Part shown: piece by piece, positions 20,029-27,681 of the stretch
Numbering within the stretch: the stretch's first letter is position 1
Layout of the letters: each line of letters begins with the position of its first letter
Assembly: GCA_963825765.1 (NCBI GenBank)
Contig: CAWGUU010000024.1
Coordinates: 1 to 64,000, forward strand
Length of the DNA: 64,000 bases
Direction: 5' to 3'
Origin: CAWGUU01 sp963825765
GTDB lineage: Bacteria > Actinomycetota > Acidimicrobiia > Acidimicrobiales > AC-14
The notes under the pieces: model-generated
What the model was told of the DNA's origin: nothing
Database searches by the model: none
What the model saw: the letters and a program-made list of their open reading frames with translations, nothing else
Program-made: the position numbers and the translations under genes

Positions 20029-22628
20029 CAGCGCAGCTCCGAGCGGGCCTTGGGCGGGGCCACCGGCAGGATGAGCGAGAACCGGGACCCCTCGCCCGGC
20101 TCGGTCTCGCACTTCAGCTCGCCGTTGTGGGCGGCGACGATGCGCCGTACCAGCGCCAGTCCGAGCCCGAGCCCGCCGAAGACGCGCGTGGGGGAGCTGT
20201 CGGCCTGGGCGAAGTCCTCGAAGATGGCTTCCTTCCGGTCGTGGGGGATACCGATGCCGTGGTCGCGTACCGAGATGTCGATCTTCGACCCGTTCCCGTT
20301 CTCGAACGCCCTGGCGCTGAGCGAGACCGCCCCGCCGTCGGGCGAGAACTTGATGGCGTTGTCGATGAGCTCGTCGAAGCAGCGCTCCAGCAGCTCCCTG
20401 TCCCCCATCAGGTCGGGGATCTGGCGGGGGACGGTGCGGGTGATCGGGTGCTTGGGGTCGACCCGTTCCTTCCACCGGTCGACGACTGCGTCGAGAAGAG
20501 GCTCGACCGGCACCCTGTCGCAGCGCACCTCGCGGGGGCTCGCCTCCTGGGCGGCCACGTCGAGGAGCCTCTGGACGACGATCTCCAACCTGTCGGCGGC
20601 TTCGACGATCTCCTCCAGCGACTCGCGGGCCTTGTCGGCGGGGACGTCGCGCCGTAGGAGGAGCTCGGCGTAGCCCTTGATGGGCACGAGCGGCGTACGC
20701 AGCTCGTGGCTGATGTTGGAGAGCAGCTCGGCCTTGGCCCGCTCCGCCTCCCGCTCCCGGCGCATGTCACGGAGCACGTACACGCCGCCGATCACCTCGT
20801 CGTCGGGGCCGCGCAGGCCCTCGGCCGACAGGGCGACCGGCACGGGCAGGCCGTCGGGCCGGAGCACCACGGCACTGGAGTTCCAACCGTGCTCGGGCGG
20901 CGAGGCCAGGCGGGCGCTCAGGTCAGTGCCGTCCTCGGTGGTCACCCGGGCCACGTTGCCGACCACCCTGCCGATGGCCTGGTCGGCGGGCACACCGAAG
21001 AGCTGCTCGGCGGCGCCGTTGAACGTGCCGATCCTGCCGTCGGGCCCCACCGCCAGCAGGGCCTCACCCATGCCCCCGACCACGGCCTCCAACCGGTTGC
21101 GGACCTGGGCCTCGTCCTCGGCGCTCTGGCGCAGCTCGGCAGCCAGGTCCTCGATGGAACCGGCCATGGAGTCGAAGGTGCGCCCGAGGACACCGATCTC
21201 GTCGCTGCTGGTCACCGACGCGCGGACGCTCAGGTCCCCCTGCTGGATGCCTTCGGCGGCGCGTGTGAGCCGGCGGATGCCCGTCCCGATCCGCTCCCCC
21301 ACCACCACCGCCACGATGAAGGCGATCAGCACGGCGACGAGGGCGACGAGGAACAGGTTCTGGTAGAGCTCGGTGCGGGTGTCGTTGACGATGCTGGTCG
21401 GGAGCGACGCGACGACGGCCACCTTGGCCCCCTCCGGGGCGACAACCGTCTGAGCGGCGATGAGAGACGTGGGCGCGGTACCGGTGGCCTGCCCCTGCCC
21501 GCCGCTGAGCGCCTTGCGGGCGACCCGGTGCAGGTCGGCGTCGGTCCTCTCACGCCCGTACCGGGCCAGCACCCTGTCGCGGTCGGCGATCGCCAGCGTG
21601 ACGCCGGGATCGTTCCCGGCCCGTTCGGTGAGGTAGTCGACGTCGAGGGTCTGACCGGCGACGACCAGCCCAGCGACCCGGCTGCCGGTCTCGACGGGGT
21701 AGACGGCGATCGCGTAGGCCTTGCCTCCGACCACCTCGACGGACGACTGGCTGTCACCGGTGGCCAGTGTGTCGGTGACGGCCCGGGAGCCGACGAGCAC
21801 GTTGGCGGTCGTTGGATCGGAGCCCGTGGCGGCAACCACGGTGCGCTTGTCGTTGGCGTAGAAGAGCGGGCCGGTCGACACCAGCAGCTCCTCGCCGGAC
21901 AGGTTGTTCAGGTCTCGGGCGATCACCTCCCGGGCGGCGCCGGCAGTGGGGTCGTCGCTCAGGACCAGCACGTCGGCGATCCGTGACCCCTGGAGCGAAA
22001 GAGCCGTGAGCTTGGCGCTCGAGACCGCCACCCGGGTGGCGGAGCCGGTGATCTCCCCGCTCTCGGTCCTGGCCCGGGCATCGACCCGCTTGAACGCCTC
22101 CTCCTCCACGTTGTTGCCGATGACGACCGACAGCGCGACCGACACCGCCAGCACGACGACCAGCAGGATCGACCCGACGCTGACCGCGATCCGCGCGCTG
22201 ATCGAGCGGCGGGCGGACATGACGAGCACCGCGCCGAGGCCCAGGGCGCCGAGGATCCGGAGCCAGTCGGACGTGGTGGCGGCGTCCATCACCGTGGCGC
22301 ACTCGGCGAGGGTCATGAGCACGAGGGCCATCCAGAGCATCAGCCGGGTGCCCCGGTCCTCGCTCCACCCGAGCGTGCCGACCGCCAGCAGCACGATGCC
22401 GATGCAGCGGAAGGCGATGACCGGGGTTTCCCGGGATTCGGTCAGCAGCGAACCGTGCAGGAAGGCGGCGACGGCGAGGAAGAGGAAGCCGAGGAACAGC
22501 ACGGTGCGGGAGCGCCGGCCGGCCCCGACCAGGTCGGGTCGGAGCAGGACGATGGCGCCGCCGGCGACCGCGACCAGGAACGTGGCGAACTCGACAGCGA
22601 AACGCAGCTGCGCGGCCGCCGACGACAT
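20028..22628 (-). CDS. Multi-domain membrane sensor histidine kinase
   Basis: 866 residues. About five N-terminal membrane helices (residues 8-135) precede another helix (150-172), a large extracytoplasmic sensor region (175-415) resembling a double-Cache module, and a helix near 420-440. Then come HAMP (about 445-495), PAS (510-620), HisKA with phospho-acceptor His in NISHELRTPLVPIKGY (near 636) and an HATPase domain with N-box DNAIKFS, G1 DHGIGI and G2 GGLGLGL. No response regulator is adjacent, so it is an orphan kinase in this window. It overlaps the FecR-like lipoprotein gene by one base, which suggests a shared sensing role. The extra N-terminal helix bundle is unusual for a Cache kinase. 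Confidence 0.9.
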   Translation of the reverse strand: MSSAAAQLRFAVEFATFLVAVAGGAIVLLRPDLVGAGRRSRTVLFLGFLFLAVAAFLHGSLLTESRETPVIAFRCIGIVLLAVGTLGWSEDRGTRLMLWMALVLMTLAECATVMDAATTSDWLRILGALGLGAVLVMSARRSISARIAVSVGSILLVVVLAVSVALSVVIGNNVEEEAFKRVDARARTESGEITGSATRVAVSSAKLTALSLQGSRIADVLVLSDDPTAGAAREVIARDLNNLSGEELLVSTGPLFYANDKRTVVAATGSDPTTANVLVGSRAVTDTLATGDSQSSVEVVGGKAYAIAVYPVETGSRVAGLVVAGQTLDVDYLTERAGNDPGVTLAIADRDRVLARYGRERTDADLHRVARKALSGGQGQATGTAPTSLIAAQTVVAPEGAKVAVVASLPTSIVNDTRTELYQNLFLVALVAVLIAFIVAVVVGERIGTGIRRLTRAAEGIQQGDLSVRASVTSSDEIGVLGRTFDSMAGSIEDLAAELRQSAEDEAQVRNRLEAVVGGMGEALLAVGPDGRIGTFNGAAEQLFGVPADQAIGRVVGNVARVTTEDGTDLSARLASPPEHGWNSSAVVLRPDGLPVPVALSAEGLRGPDDEVIGGVYVLRDMRREREAERAKAELLSNISHELRTPLVPIKGYAELLLRRDVPADKARESLEEIVEAADRLEIVVQRLLDVAAQEASPREVRCDRVPVEPLLDAVVDRWKERVDPKHPITRTVPRQIPDLMGDRELLERCFDELIDNAIKFSPDGGAVSLSARAFENGNGSKIDISVRDHGIGIPHDRKEAIFEDFAQADSSPTRVFGGLGLGLALVRRIVAAHNGELKCETEPGEGSRFSLILPVAPPKARSELR

Positions 22629-22771
22629 CAGGCCCTCAGCGGCCGGTGACGAGCGCTGACGCGCCCACAGATCCTGGCCGGAGGCCGGAGAATGCGCTCG
22701 TTCGGGGACGGATTCGCCCGTTCATCGTTCCCAATCGTACCGCCCCAACGTCACCGACGGTGGTGCGGAGC

Positions 22772-23782
22772 CTACGTTGCGGCGCCAGGTTGGCCCAGCG
22801 CCAGGGCGTTGCTGCCGTCCAGCGCGCCGAGCACGCGGAGGGCCTCGTCGAACGATCCGACCCCGCGCACGTCGAGCTTCCCATCGGCGTGGGCCTTGGC
22901 CTCCGCCACGTTGTCGATGGGGACGAGGAACACCTTGACCCCCGCCCGCCGGACGGTGACCGCCTTCTGGGCCACGCCGCCGATCGGGCCGACCGTGCCG
23001 TCGGGCTGCAGGTCGCCTGTGACGGCCACGGGGACCCCGCCGGTCAGCTCGCCCGGTGTGAGGACGTCGAGCAGCTCGAGGGCATAGGCGAGACCGGCGG
23101 AGGGTCCGGTGACCTTCCCCGAGTCGATTGTGATCTCGAACGGCAGCTGGACCTTGGTGGTGAGCCGCACCCCGAGCAGGGCCCTGCCCTCCTCCCCCTC
23201 ACCCAGCGGGGCGTCGAGGTCGATCGGCGCGGAGCCGTCGCGGAGGATGCGGAGCTTGACGGTGTCGCCGGGCTGGTGGGCCCGGATGGCGGTGCCGGCC
23301 TCGTCGCTGGTGGAGACCGGCTGGCCGTCGGCCTCGACGATGACGTCGTCGGGACGGAGGAGCGGTGCTGCGGGCAGTGCCGGGTCGACGGACACGATCT
23401 TCGCCCCCCCGCCGAGGTCGGTGTAGCCCAGGTGCCGGAGGGCCAGCAGCTCCGCCGTCGTCTTCGAGTCGGCCATGGCCTCGACGTTCTGCTGGCGGAA
23501 GACGTCGGCCGGTGTGTCACCCCGGACCTTCTGCTCCGGGATCACGTCGACGTCGGGATCCAGCCATCCGGCGACCGCTTCGTAGGGATTGACCCGCTCG
23601 CGCACCGAAACTGTGGTGTAAAGCAGCTGGCCACGGGGAGGGTAAGAGGGATGGCCGTTGACCGACACCACGCTGTTCACGGCCCGAGCCGTGCCGGGCC
23701 CCAGGCTGTCGTACGGCAAGCTCACGAATGCGGCGGAGACGCCGATCACCGCGGTCAGCAGGCTGAAAACCAGCACTGCCAC
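22772..23782 (-). CDS. PDZ and Lon-type (S16) secreted protease, YlbL-like
   Basis: 336 residues from GTG 23782. One N-terminal helix (VLVFSLLTAVIGVSAAFVSL) anchors the protein. A PDZ domain spans about residues 120-190 (IVSVDPALPAAPLLRPDDVIVEADGQPV). The Lon protease domain follows with catalytic Ser in VTGPSAGLAYALELLD (about residue 226) and Lys in GGVAQKAVTVRRAG (about 272), the S16 dyad. Length and order match actinobacterial YlbL-like proteins. It acts outside the membrane, with no ATPase domain. The gene is a single unit on the minus strand, divergent from the repeat-containing small membrane protein. Confidence 0.9.
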   Translation of the reverse strand: MAVLVFSLLTAVIGVSAAFVSLPYDSLGPGTARAVNSVVSVNGHPSYPPRGQLLYTTVSVRERVNPYEAVAGWLDPDVDVIPEQKVRGDTPADVFRQQNVEAMADSKTTAELLALRHLGYTDLGGGAKIVSVDPALPAAPLLRPDDVIVEADGQPVSTSDEAGTAIRAHQPGDTVKLRILRDGSAPIDLDAPLGEGEEGRALLGVRLTTKVQLPFEITIDSGKVTGPSAGLAYALELLDVLTPGELTGGVPVAVTGDLQPDGTVGPIGGVAQKAVTVRRAGVKVFLVPIDNVAEAKAHADGKLDVRGVGSFDEALRVLGALDGSNALALGQPGAAT

Positions 23783-23925
23783 CAGCCACGGCGGCAGCGG
23801 CCGCCGGTCAGGCGGCGCCCACTTGTCGGGTTACACCGGTCAGGATTGGCTCGGCGGGCGCCGGATCGAGACCGGGGCTATCGCCCGGTGCTCGGTCCTG
23901 CCCCAGTTGTAGGGAGGGATCGCTC

Positions 23926-24378
23926 GTGTCCATGCTCGTCGTTCTGGGCGTCGTCGTGCTGGCGGTTGCGGGAGTGCTGTATCTCGCGTTGGATCAGCCC
24001 GACCAGCCTGCCACGGTCCGTTCCCGTCCCAGCCGCGGGAAGCCGGGGCCCCAGCCCGTGCCTGCCGCCGTCGGTGTCGATGCCGCCGTCGGTGTCGATG
24101 CCGCCGTCGGTGTCGATGCCGCCGTCGATGCCGCCGTCGGTGTCGATGCCGCCGTCGGTGTCGATGCCGCCGTCGGTGTCGATGCCGCCGTCGGAGTAGC
24201 CGGCCCGCCGGTTGCCGGCACGCCGGTGCTCGTCGACCTCACCACGCCGGTGGCGACGCGCGTCCGGTCGGCGGTCACGCTGATGATGCTGGTGGCGGTG
24301 CTGGGCGCGGGCGTGGCCCTCCTGGTGGCAGCCGTCGTCGTCGGCGCCGCGAGGGCGGTCGGCGGCGGTCTCGCCTGA
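23926..24378 (+). CDS. Small membrane protein with VGVDAA tandem repeat
   Basis: 150 residues from GTG 23926, with a good ribosome-binding site (AGGGAGGG at 23911-23918). An N-terminal hydrophobic helix (MLVVLGVVVLAVAGVLYLAL) is followed by a basic proline-rich stretch, a repeat region of VGVDAA units, then a second hydrophobic helix (TLMMLVAVLGAGVALLVAAVVVGAA). The repeat lies between the two membrane segments. No family recognised. The gene is divergent from the PDZ-Lon gene and ends just before the sortase on the other strand. An alternative reading of the repeat on the minus strand (DGGIDT) is open but has no start signal. Confidence 0.6.
   Translation: MSMLVVLGVVVLAVAGVLYLALDQPDQPATVRSRPSRGKPGPQPVPAAVGVDAAVGVDAAVGVDAAVDAAVGVDAAVGVDAAVGVDAAVGVAGPPVAGTPVLVDLTTPVATRVRSAVTLMMLVAVLGAGVALLVAAVVVGAARAVGGGLA
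24064..24194 (+). repeat. 18-bp in-frame minisatellite
   Basis: Unit GCCGCCGTCGGTGTCGAT: three perfect copies, one shortened 12-bp copy, three more perfect copies and a partial copy. Encodes VGVDAA repeats. Exact identity between copies suggests recent expansion; copy number may vary between strains. The unit is a multiple of three, so changes keep the frame. Confidence 0.9.
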
Positions 24379-24394
24379 CCCGCCGGCCAGCTGG

Positions 24395-25012
24395 TCAAGC
24401 GGCCAGGGCCAGCCTGACGACGAAGCGCTTGGCCTGGGAGCCGGGCGGATGGCAGGCGTACAGGGTGCCCGTGGCCGACGGCGTCTGGTCGGCGATCCAG
24501 GTATCCCCCGGCCCGACGACCAGCGAATCGGTGACCTCGTAGACCGAGCGCTCCCCGCCCACGGTGAAGACCACCTGATCGCCGGCGACGAGGTCGTCGA
24601 GATGGCGGAAGGGATGGGAGTTGGTGATGCGGTGGCCGGCAAAGACGGTGTTGCCCGGCTGGCCGGGCTCGGCGGTGCCCGGCCAGTGGCTGGGGCCACG
24701 GTCGATGTTGTGGAGCGTGACCCCCTGATAGATCCTGTGCACGAGGCCGAGGGCCGGGATCTCCATCGTGCCGATCTCGACGACCGGCTCAGGGGAGTAG
24801 GAGTCCTCCGGAATGACGATCGGCCGCGGGAGAGGAGGGAGGGTGGTCGTCGTCCCGACGGTGGTCGGCGGGTCGAACATGGGGGTGTCGTACGGCCGCG
24901 CCGGCGAGGAGGCCGAACGTTGGGCCGGCGGGATGTTGTCGGCCGCGCAGGCGCCGGCCACCAGCAGCAGGGCGGCGGCGAGTCCCAGCGCGAGGGTCCG
25001 ATGACGACCCAT
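24395..25012 (-). CDS. Sortase family protein with lipobox-like signal
   Basis: 205 residues from ATG 25012 (a second ATG lies 12 bp upstream in frame). The N-terminus has a hydrophobic segment ending in a lipobox-like AGAC (LALGLAAALLLVAGAC). After a Pro/Thr-rich linker, the sortase domain shows catalytic His in NTVFAGHRIT, catalytic Cys in TLYACHPPGS and a following Arg (KRFVVRL). This matches class D/E/F sortases, transpeptidases or carboxypeptidases acting on surface proteins. No LPXTG-type substrate gene was seen in the window. It is convergent with the VGVDAA membrane protein. A lipid anchor on a sortase would be unusual; it may be a normal signal anchor. Confidence 0.85.
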   Translation of the reverse strand: MGRHRTLALGLAAALLLVAGACAADNIPPAQRSASSPARPYDTPMFDPPTTVGTTTTLPPLPRPIVIPEDSYSPEPVVEIGTMEIPALGLVHRIYQGVTLHNIDRGPSHWPGTAEPGQPGNTVFAGHRITNSHPFRHLDDLVAGDQVVFTVGGERSVYEVTDSLVVGPGDTWIADQTPSATGTLYACHPPGSQAKRFVVRLALAA

Positions 25013-25056
25013 GAAGGCCAGCATCCCACAGCTTGCACGGGCCCAGAGGTGCAGCG

Positions 25057-25647
25057 GTGAGCGTTCCGGGGCGGCGGCGGGCGGCGGCGGTGGCCGGCCA
25101 CACGGGGGACGAGGCAGCGGCCCGGGCGCTGCTCGACGACGACTCACCCCTGGTGCGGTCGACCGCCCTGGGGGCCCTCGCCCGGCTGGGCGCGGTGGCC
25201 GAGGCGGACGTAATTGACGGCCTCGCCGACCCCGACCCAGGCGTCCGCCGGCGGGCGTGCGAGGTGGCGGCCGCGCTCCCCGGGCCCGACCTGCGCCCGC
25301 TCCTGGGTGACGGCGACTCGTCGGTGGTCGAAGTGGCGGCGTGGGCGCTGGGCGAGCGTGGGACGGAGTCGGAGGCGGCCGTCGCCGACTTGGCAGGAGT
25401 GGCGGCCGGGCACGAGGATCCGCTGTGCCGGGAGGCGGCGGTGGCCGCCCTGGGCGCGATCGGCGACGAGCGCGGCCTGCCCGCCATCCTGGCCGCCCTC
25501 TCGGACAAACCCGCGGTGCGGCGCCGGGCGGTGATCGCCCTGTCCCCGTTCGAGGGGCCCGAGGTCGACGCCGCCATGGCCGCGGCCCGGAACGACCGCG
25601 ACTGGCAGGTCCGCCAGGCCGCCGAGGAGCTCGGCGATCCCGGCTGA
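25057..25647 (+). CDS. HEAT-repeat protein
   Basis: 196 residues from GTG 25057 (a TTG at 25033 is an alternative). Almost the entire protein is helical repeats of about 31 residues: LLDDDSPLVRSTALGALARL, GLADPDPGVRRRACEVAAAL, LLGDGDSSVVEVAAWALGE and so on, with the D-x-x-V-R-x-x-A pattern of PBS lyase-type HEAT repeats. Such proteins are protein-protein interaction scaffolds. It is divergent from the sortase and convergent with mreB, with 11 bp to the mreB stop. Specific partner unknown. Confidence 0.8.
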   Translation: MSVPGRRRAAAVAGHTGDEAAARALLDDDSPLVRSTALGALARLGAVAEADVIDGLADPDPGVRRRACEVAAALPGPDLRPLLGDGDSSVVEVAAWALGERGTESEAAVADLAGVAAGHEDPLCREAAVAALGAIGDERGLPAILAALSDKPAVRRRAVIALSPFEGPEVDAAMAAARNDRDWQVRQAAEELGDPG

Positions 25648-25658
25648 TCAGCGGCGTC

Positions 25659-26663
25659 CTACCGCTCGGCCCCCATGAACAGGACCTTCAGCGACTCGAA
25701 CGCCTCCAGGCACTTGCCGGCGCCGAGCACGACACACTCCAGCGGGGCGTCCACCAGGTGGACCGGCAGCGCAGTCTCGGCCGACAGCCGCTTGTCGAAG
25801 CCCCGCAGCATGCCGCCACCGCCGACCAGGTGGATGCCCTGGCGGATGAGGTCCTGGGCCAGCTCGGGCGGGGCGAAACCCAGGCAGCGGACGACCGAGT
25901 CGACGATGGCCCGCACCTGCTCGCTGATCGCCTCCCGGATCTCCTCCGGCGACAGGATGGCGGTCTTGGGCAGGCCGCTCATGAGGTCGCGGCCGCGCAC
26001 CTCGGCCTTCAGCTCGTCGGCGGTGGGGTAGGCCGAGCCGATCGCCAGCTTGATCTCCTCCGCCGTCCGCTCGCCGATGGCCATGCCGTACTCACGGCGG
26101 ACGTAGGCCTGGATCGACGCGTCGATGTCGAACGAGCCGACCCGGATCGCCTCCAGGGCCACGATGCCGCCCAGGGAGATCATCGCCGTCTCCGACGTCC
26201 CCCCGCCGACGTCGACGACCATGTTGCCGAGCGGCTCGTGGATGGGCAGCCCCGCCCCGATGGCGGCGGCCATGGGCTGGGCGACGAGCTGGGCGTCGGT
26301 GGCGCCGGCCTGCCGCGCCGCCTCCTTCACGGCACGCCGTTCGACCTCGGTGATCGCCGACGGCACGCACAGCAGCACCCGCGGCCGCTGGAACCGGGAC
26401 AGCCCGGCCCGTTGCAGCAGGAGACGGATCATGCGCTGGGTGATCTCGAAGTCGGTGATGGCACCCTGGCGCAGCGGGCGGACGGCCCGGATGTAGCCCG
26501 GCGTACGACCGATCATCTGCCACGCCTGGTGTCCCATCGCCAGCACGTCTCGGGTCTGCTCGTTCAGGGCGATGACGGTGGGCTCGTTGAGGACGATGCC
26601 CCTGCTCTTGGCATAGACCAGGGTGTTGGCGGTGCCGAGGTCGATGGCGAGGTCCCTAGCCAG
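25659..26663 (-). CDS. mreB: Rod-shape protein MreB, apparent CTG start
   Basis: Actin-like cytoskeletal ATPase that positions peptidoglycan synthesis. From CTG 26663 it is 334 residues and starts exactly as family members do: ARDLAIDLGTANTLVYAK (phosphate-1 motif). Further motifs are MVVDVGGGTSETAMISLGGI (phosphate 2), IRVGSFDIDASI and LVGGGGMLRGFD (adenosine motif). There is no ATG, GTG or TTG in frame between the upstream stop and codon 40 (GTG 26546), which would delete the first ATP-binding loop. A purine-rich GAGAGGG lies about 8 nt upstream of the CTG. The start overlaps the stop of the upstream membrane gene. No mreC or mreD follows. Confidence 0.92.
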   Translation of the reverse strand: MARDLAIDLGTANTLVYAKSRGIVLNEPTVIALNEQTRDVLAMGHQAWQMIGRTPGYIRAVRPLRQGAITDFEITQRMIRLLLQRAGLSRFQRPRVLLCVPSAITEVERRAVKEAARQAGATDAQLVAQPMAAAIGAGLPIHEPLGNMVVDVGGGTSETAMISLGGIVALEAIRVGSFDIDASIQAYVRREYGMAIGERTAEEIKLAIGSAYPTADELKAEVRGRDLMSGLPKTAILSPEEIREAISEQVRAIVDSVVRCLGFAPPELAQDLIRQGIHLVGGGGMLRGFDKRLSAETALPVHLVDAPLECVVLGAGKCLEAFESLKVLFMGAER

Positions 26664-27051
26664 ACCGGCGCCCTCTCTTCGGCTCCGGGTGCTGCCCCTC
26701 GGGGTTCGGTGGCTCGGGGTTCGGTGGCTCGGGGTTCGGTGGCTCTGGGTTCGGAGGCTCGGGCCTCATCGGCCGGGTTCCCGGCTGGGTCTTCACGGGC
26801 TGGTTCTTCACCCGCTGGGCCCTTGCCGGCTGTGCCTTCGGAGACTGGGGCCGTCTGGACGGGCCCCGGTTCGCCTCGGACCGGTTCTCCGGCGGGAATG
26901 CCTCCTGGTCGGGGGCCAACGCCTCGAGCTCCTTCGAGAAGGCCCGGATGTGGGCGTCGACGGACTTCGGGGGGCGGTTCCTCATCCACAGGACGAGCAC
27001 GCCCACCAGGCTGAGGCCCAGGGCGATCCCGAGGAAGACGAGAGGGCTCAT
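26656..27051 (-). CDS. Small membrane-anchored protein with PEPPN repeat
   Basis: 131 residues. The N-terminal helix (LVFLGIALGLSLVGVLVLWM) is followed by a cytoplasmic-looking basic tail with a short conserved-looking helix (DAHIRAFSKELEALAPD), a long basic Pro/Gln region and four PEPPN repeats. The ATG at 27051 overlaps the moaE stop (TGATG) and the stop TAG 26656-26658 overlaps the mreB start region. The moaE, membrane protein, mreB order suggests one transcript. No family recognised. It may act with MreB at the membrane (inference from position). Confidence 0.75.
   Translation of the reverse strand: MSPLVFLGIALGLSLVGVLVLWMRNRPPKSVDAHIRAFSKELEALAPDQEAFPPENRSEANRGPSRRPQSPKAQPARAQRVKNQPVKTQPGTRPMRPEPPNPEPPNPEPPNPEPPNPEGQHPEPKRGRRSG
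26701..26760. repeat. 15-bp in-frame minisatellite (PEPPN)
   Basis: Three perfect copies of GGGGTTCGGTGGCTC on the plus strand and a fourth with two changes. On the minus strand it codes for PEPPN units near the C-terminus of the small membrane protein. A multiple of three, so length changes do not break the frame. Confidence 0.85.
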
Positions 27052-27539
27052 CAGTCACCGCTTCTGACCGAGGCGTGGACCTCGGCGATGGGCGAGCAGC
27101 CCTGCGACCAGTCCTCGCCGCCGTCCCACGTCTCGAGCTTCCAGATCGGGACGGTGTGCTTCAGGGTGTCGATGCAGAACCGCGCCGCCTCGAACGCCTC
27201 CGCCCGGTGCGGTGCCGACGCCACCACGACGACCGAGCTGTCGCCGACCGCCAGCGTGCCGGTGCGGTGGAGCAGCACCAGGCGCCCGACGTCGGGCCAG
27301 CGGCGCCGGGCGTCGGCCGCGATCGCGGCCAGGCGGGGCTCGACCTCCTCCTCGTAGGCCTCGTAGGTGAGGCTGCTGACGCCGGTGCGCCCGGGGGAGG
27401 AGTCGCGCACGTCGCCGGTGAACAGCACCACGCCGCCACAGCCGGGGCGCCGGACCCAAGCCAGGGCGTCGGCGACCGGGAGCGGGTCCGTACCAAGACC
27501 CACCCAGTCGTCACCCCCCTGGGGAGTTGCGAGACCCAC
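27051..27539 (-). CDS. moaE: Molybdopterin synthase catalytic subunit MoaE
   Basis: 162 residues. Converts cyclic pyranopterin monophosphate to molybdopterin with the MoaD sulfur carrier. Clear family motifs: GGVVLFTGDVRDSSPGR near the N-terminus, LTYEAYEEE, LLHRTGTLAVGDSSVVV, SAPHRAEAFEA and the substrate-binding KHTVPIWKLE. The usual length for MoaE is 140-160. Start GTG 27539, divergent from the HtrA-like gene. No moaD or other molybdenum-cofactor gene is in this window, so it is an isolated pathway gene. Confidence 0.93.
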   Translation of the reverse strand: MGLATPQGGDDWVGLGTDPLPVADALAWVRRPGCGGVVLFTGDVRDSSPGRTGVSSLTYEAYEEEVEPRLAAIAADARRRWPDVGRLVLLHRTGTLAVGDSSVVVVASAPHRAEAFEAARFCIDTLKHTVPIWKLETWDGGEDWSQGCSPIAEVHASVRSGD

Positions 27540-27681
27540 GTGCCCATGCTACCGGTGGGTCGCCGACCTGGGTCCGATGCCTGTGGACAAGGCTTCCGAG
27601 CCCCCGACAGGGCCTCCGAACCGGCCACGGGCACCTCCGTGCCGCGACCGGGCCCGGGAGGGGCGCCGGTAAGCTCGATTC

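Noticed and set aside
17746..20673. 975-codon plus-strand open frame
   Set aside because: Spans parts of three minus-strand genes and the gaps between them; no domains.
24064..24194. CRISPR-like short tandem repeats
   Set aside because: Units are directly adjacent, with no spacers, and remain in frame inside a gene; same for 26701-26760 and 31591-31725. No cas genes are present.
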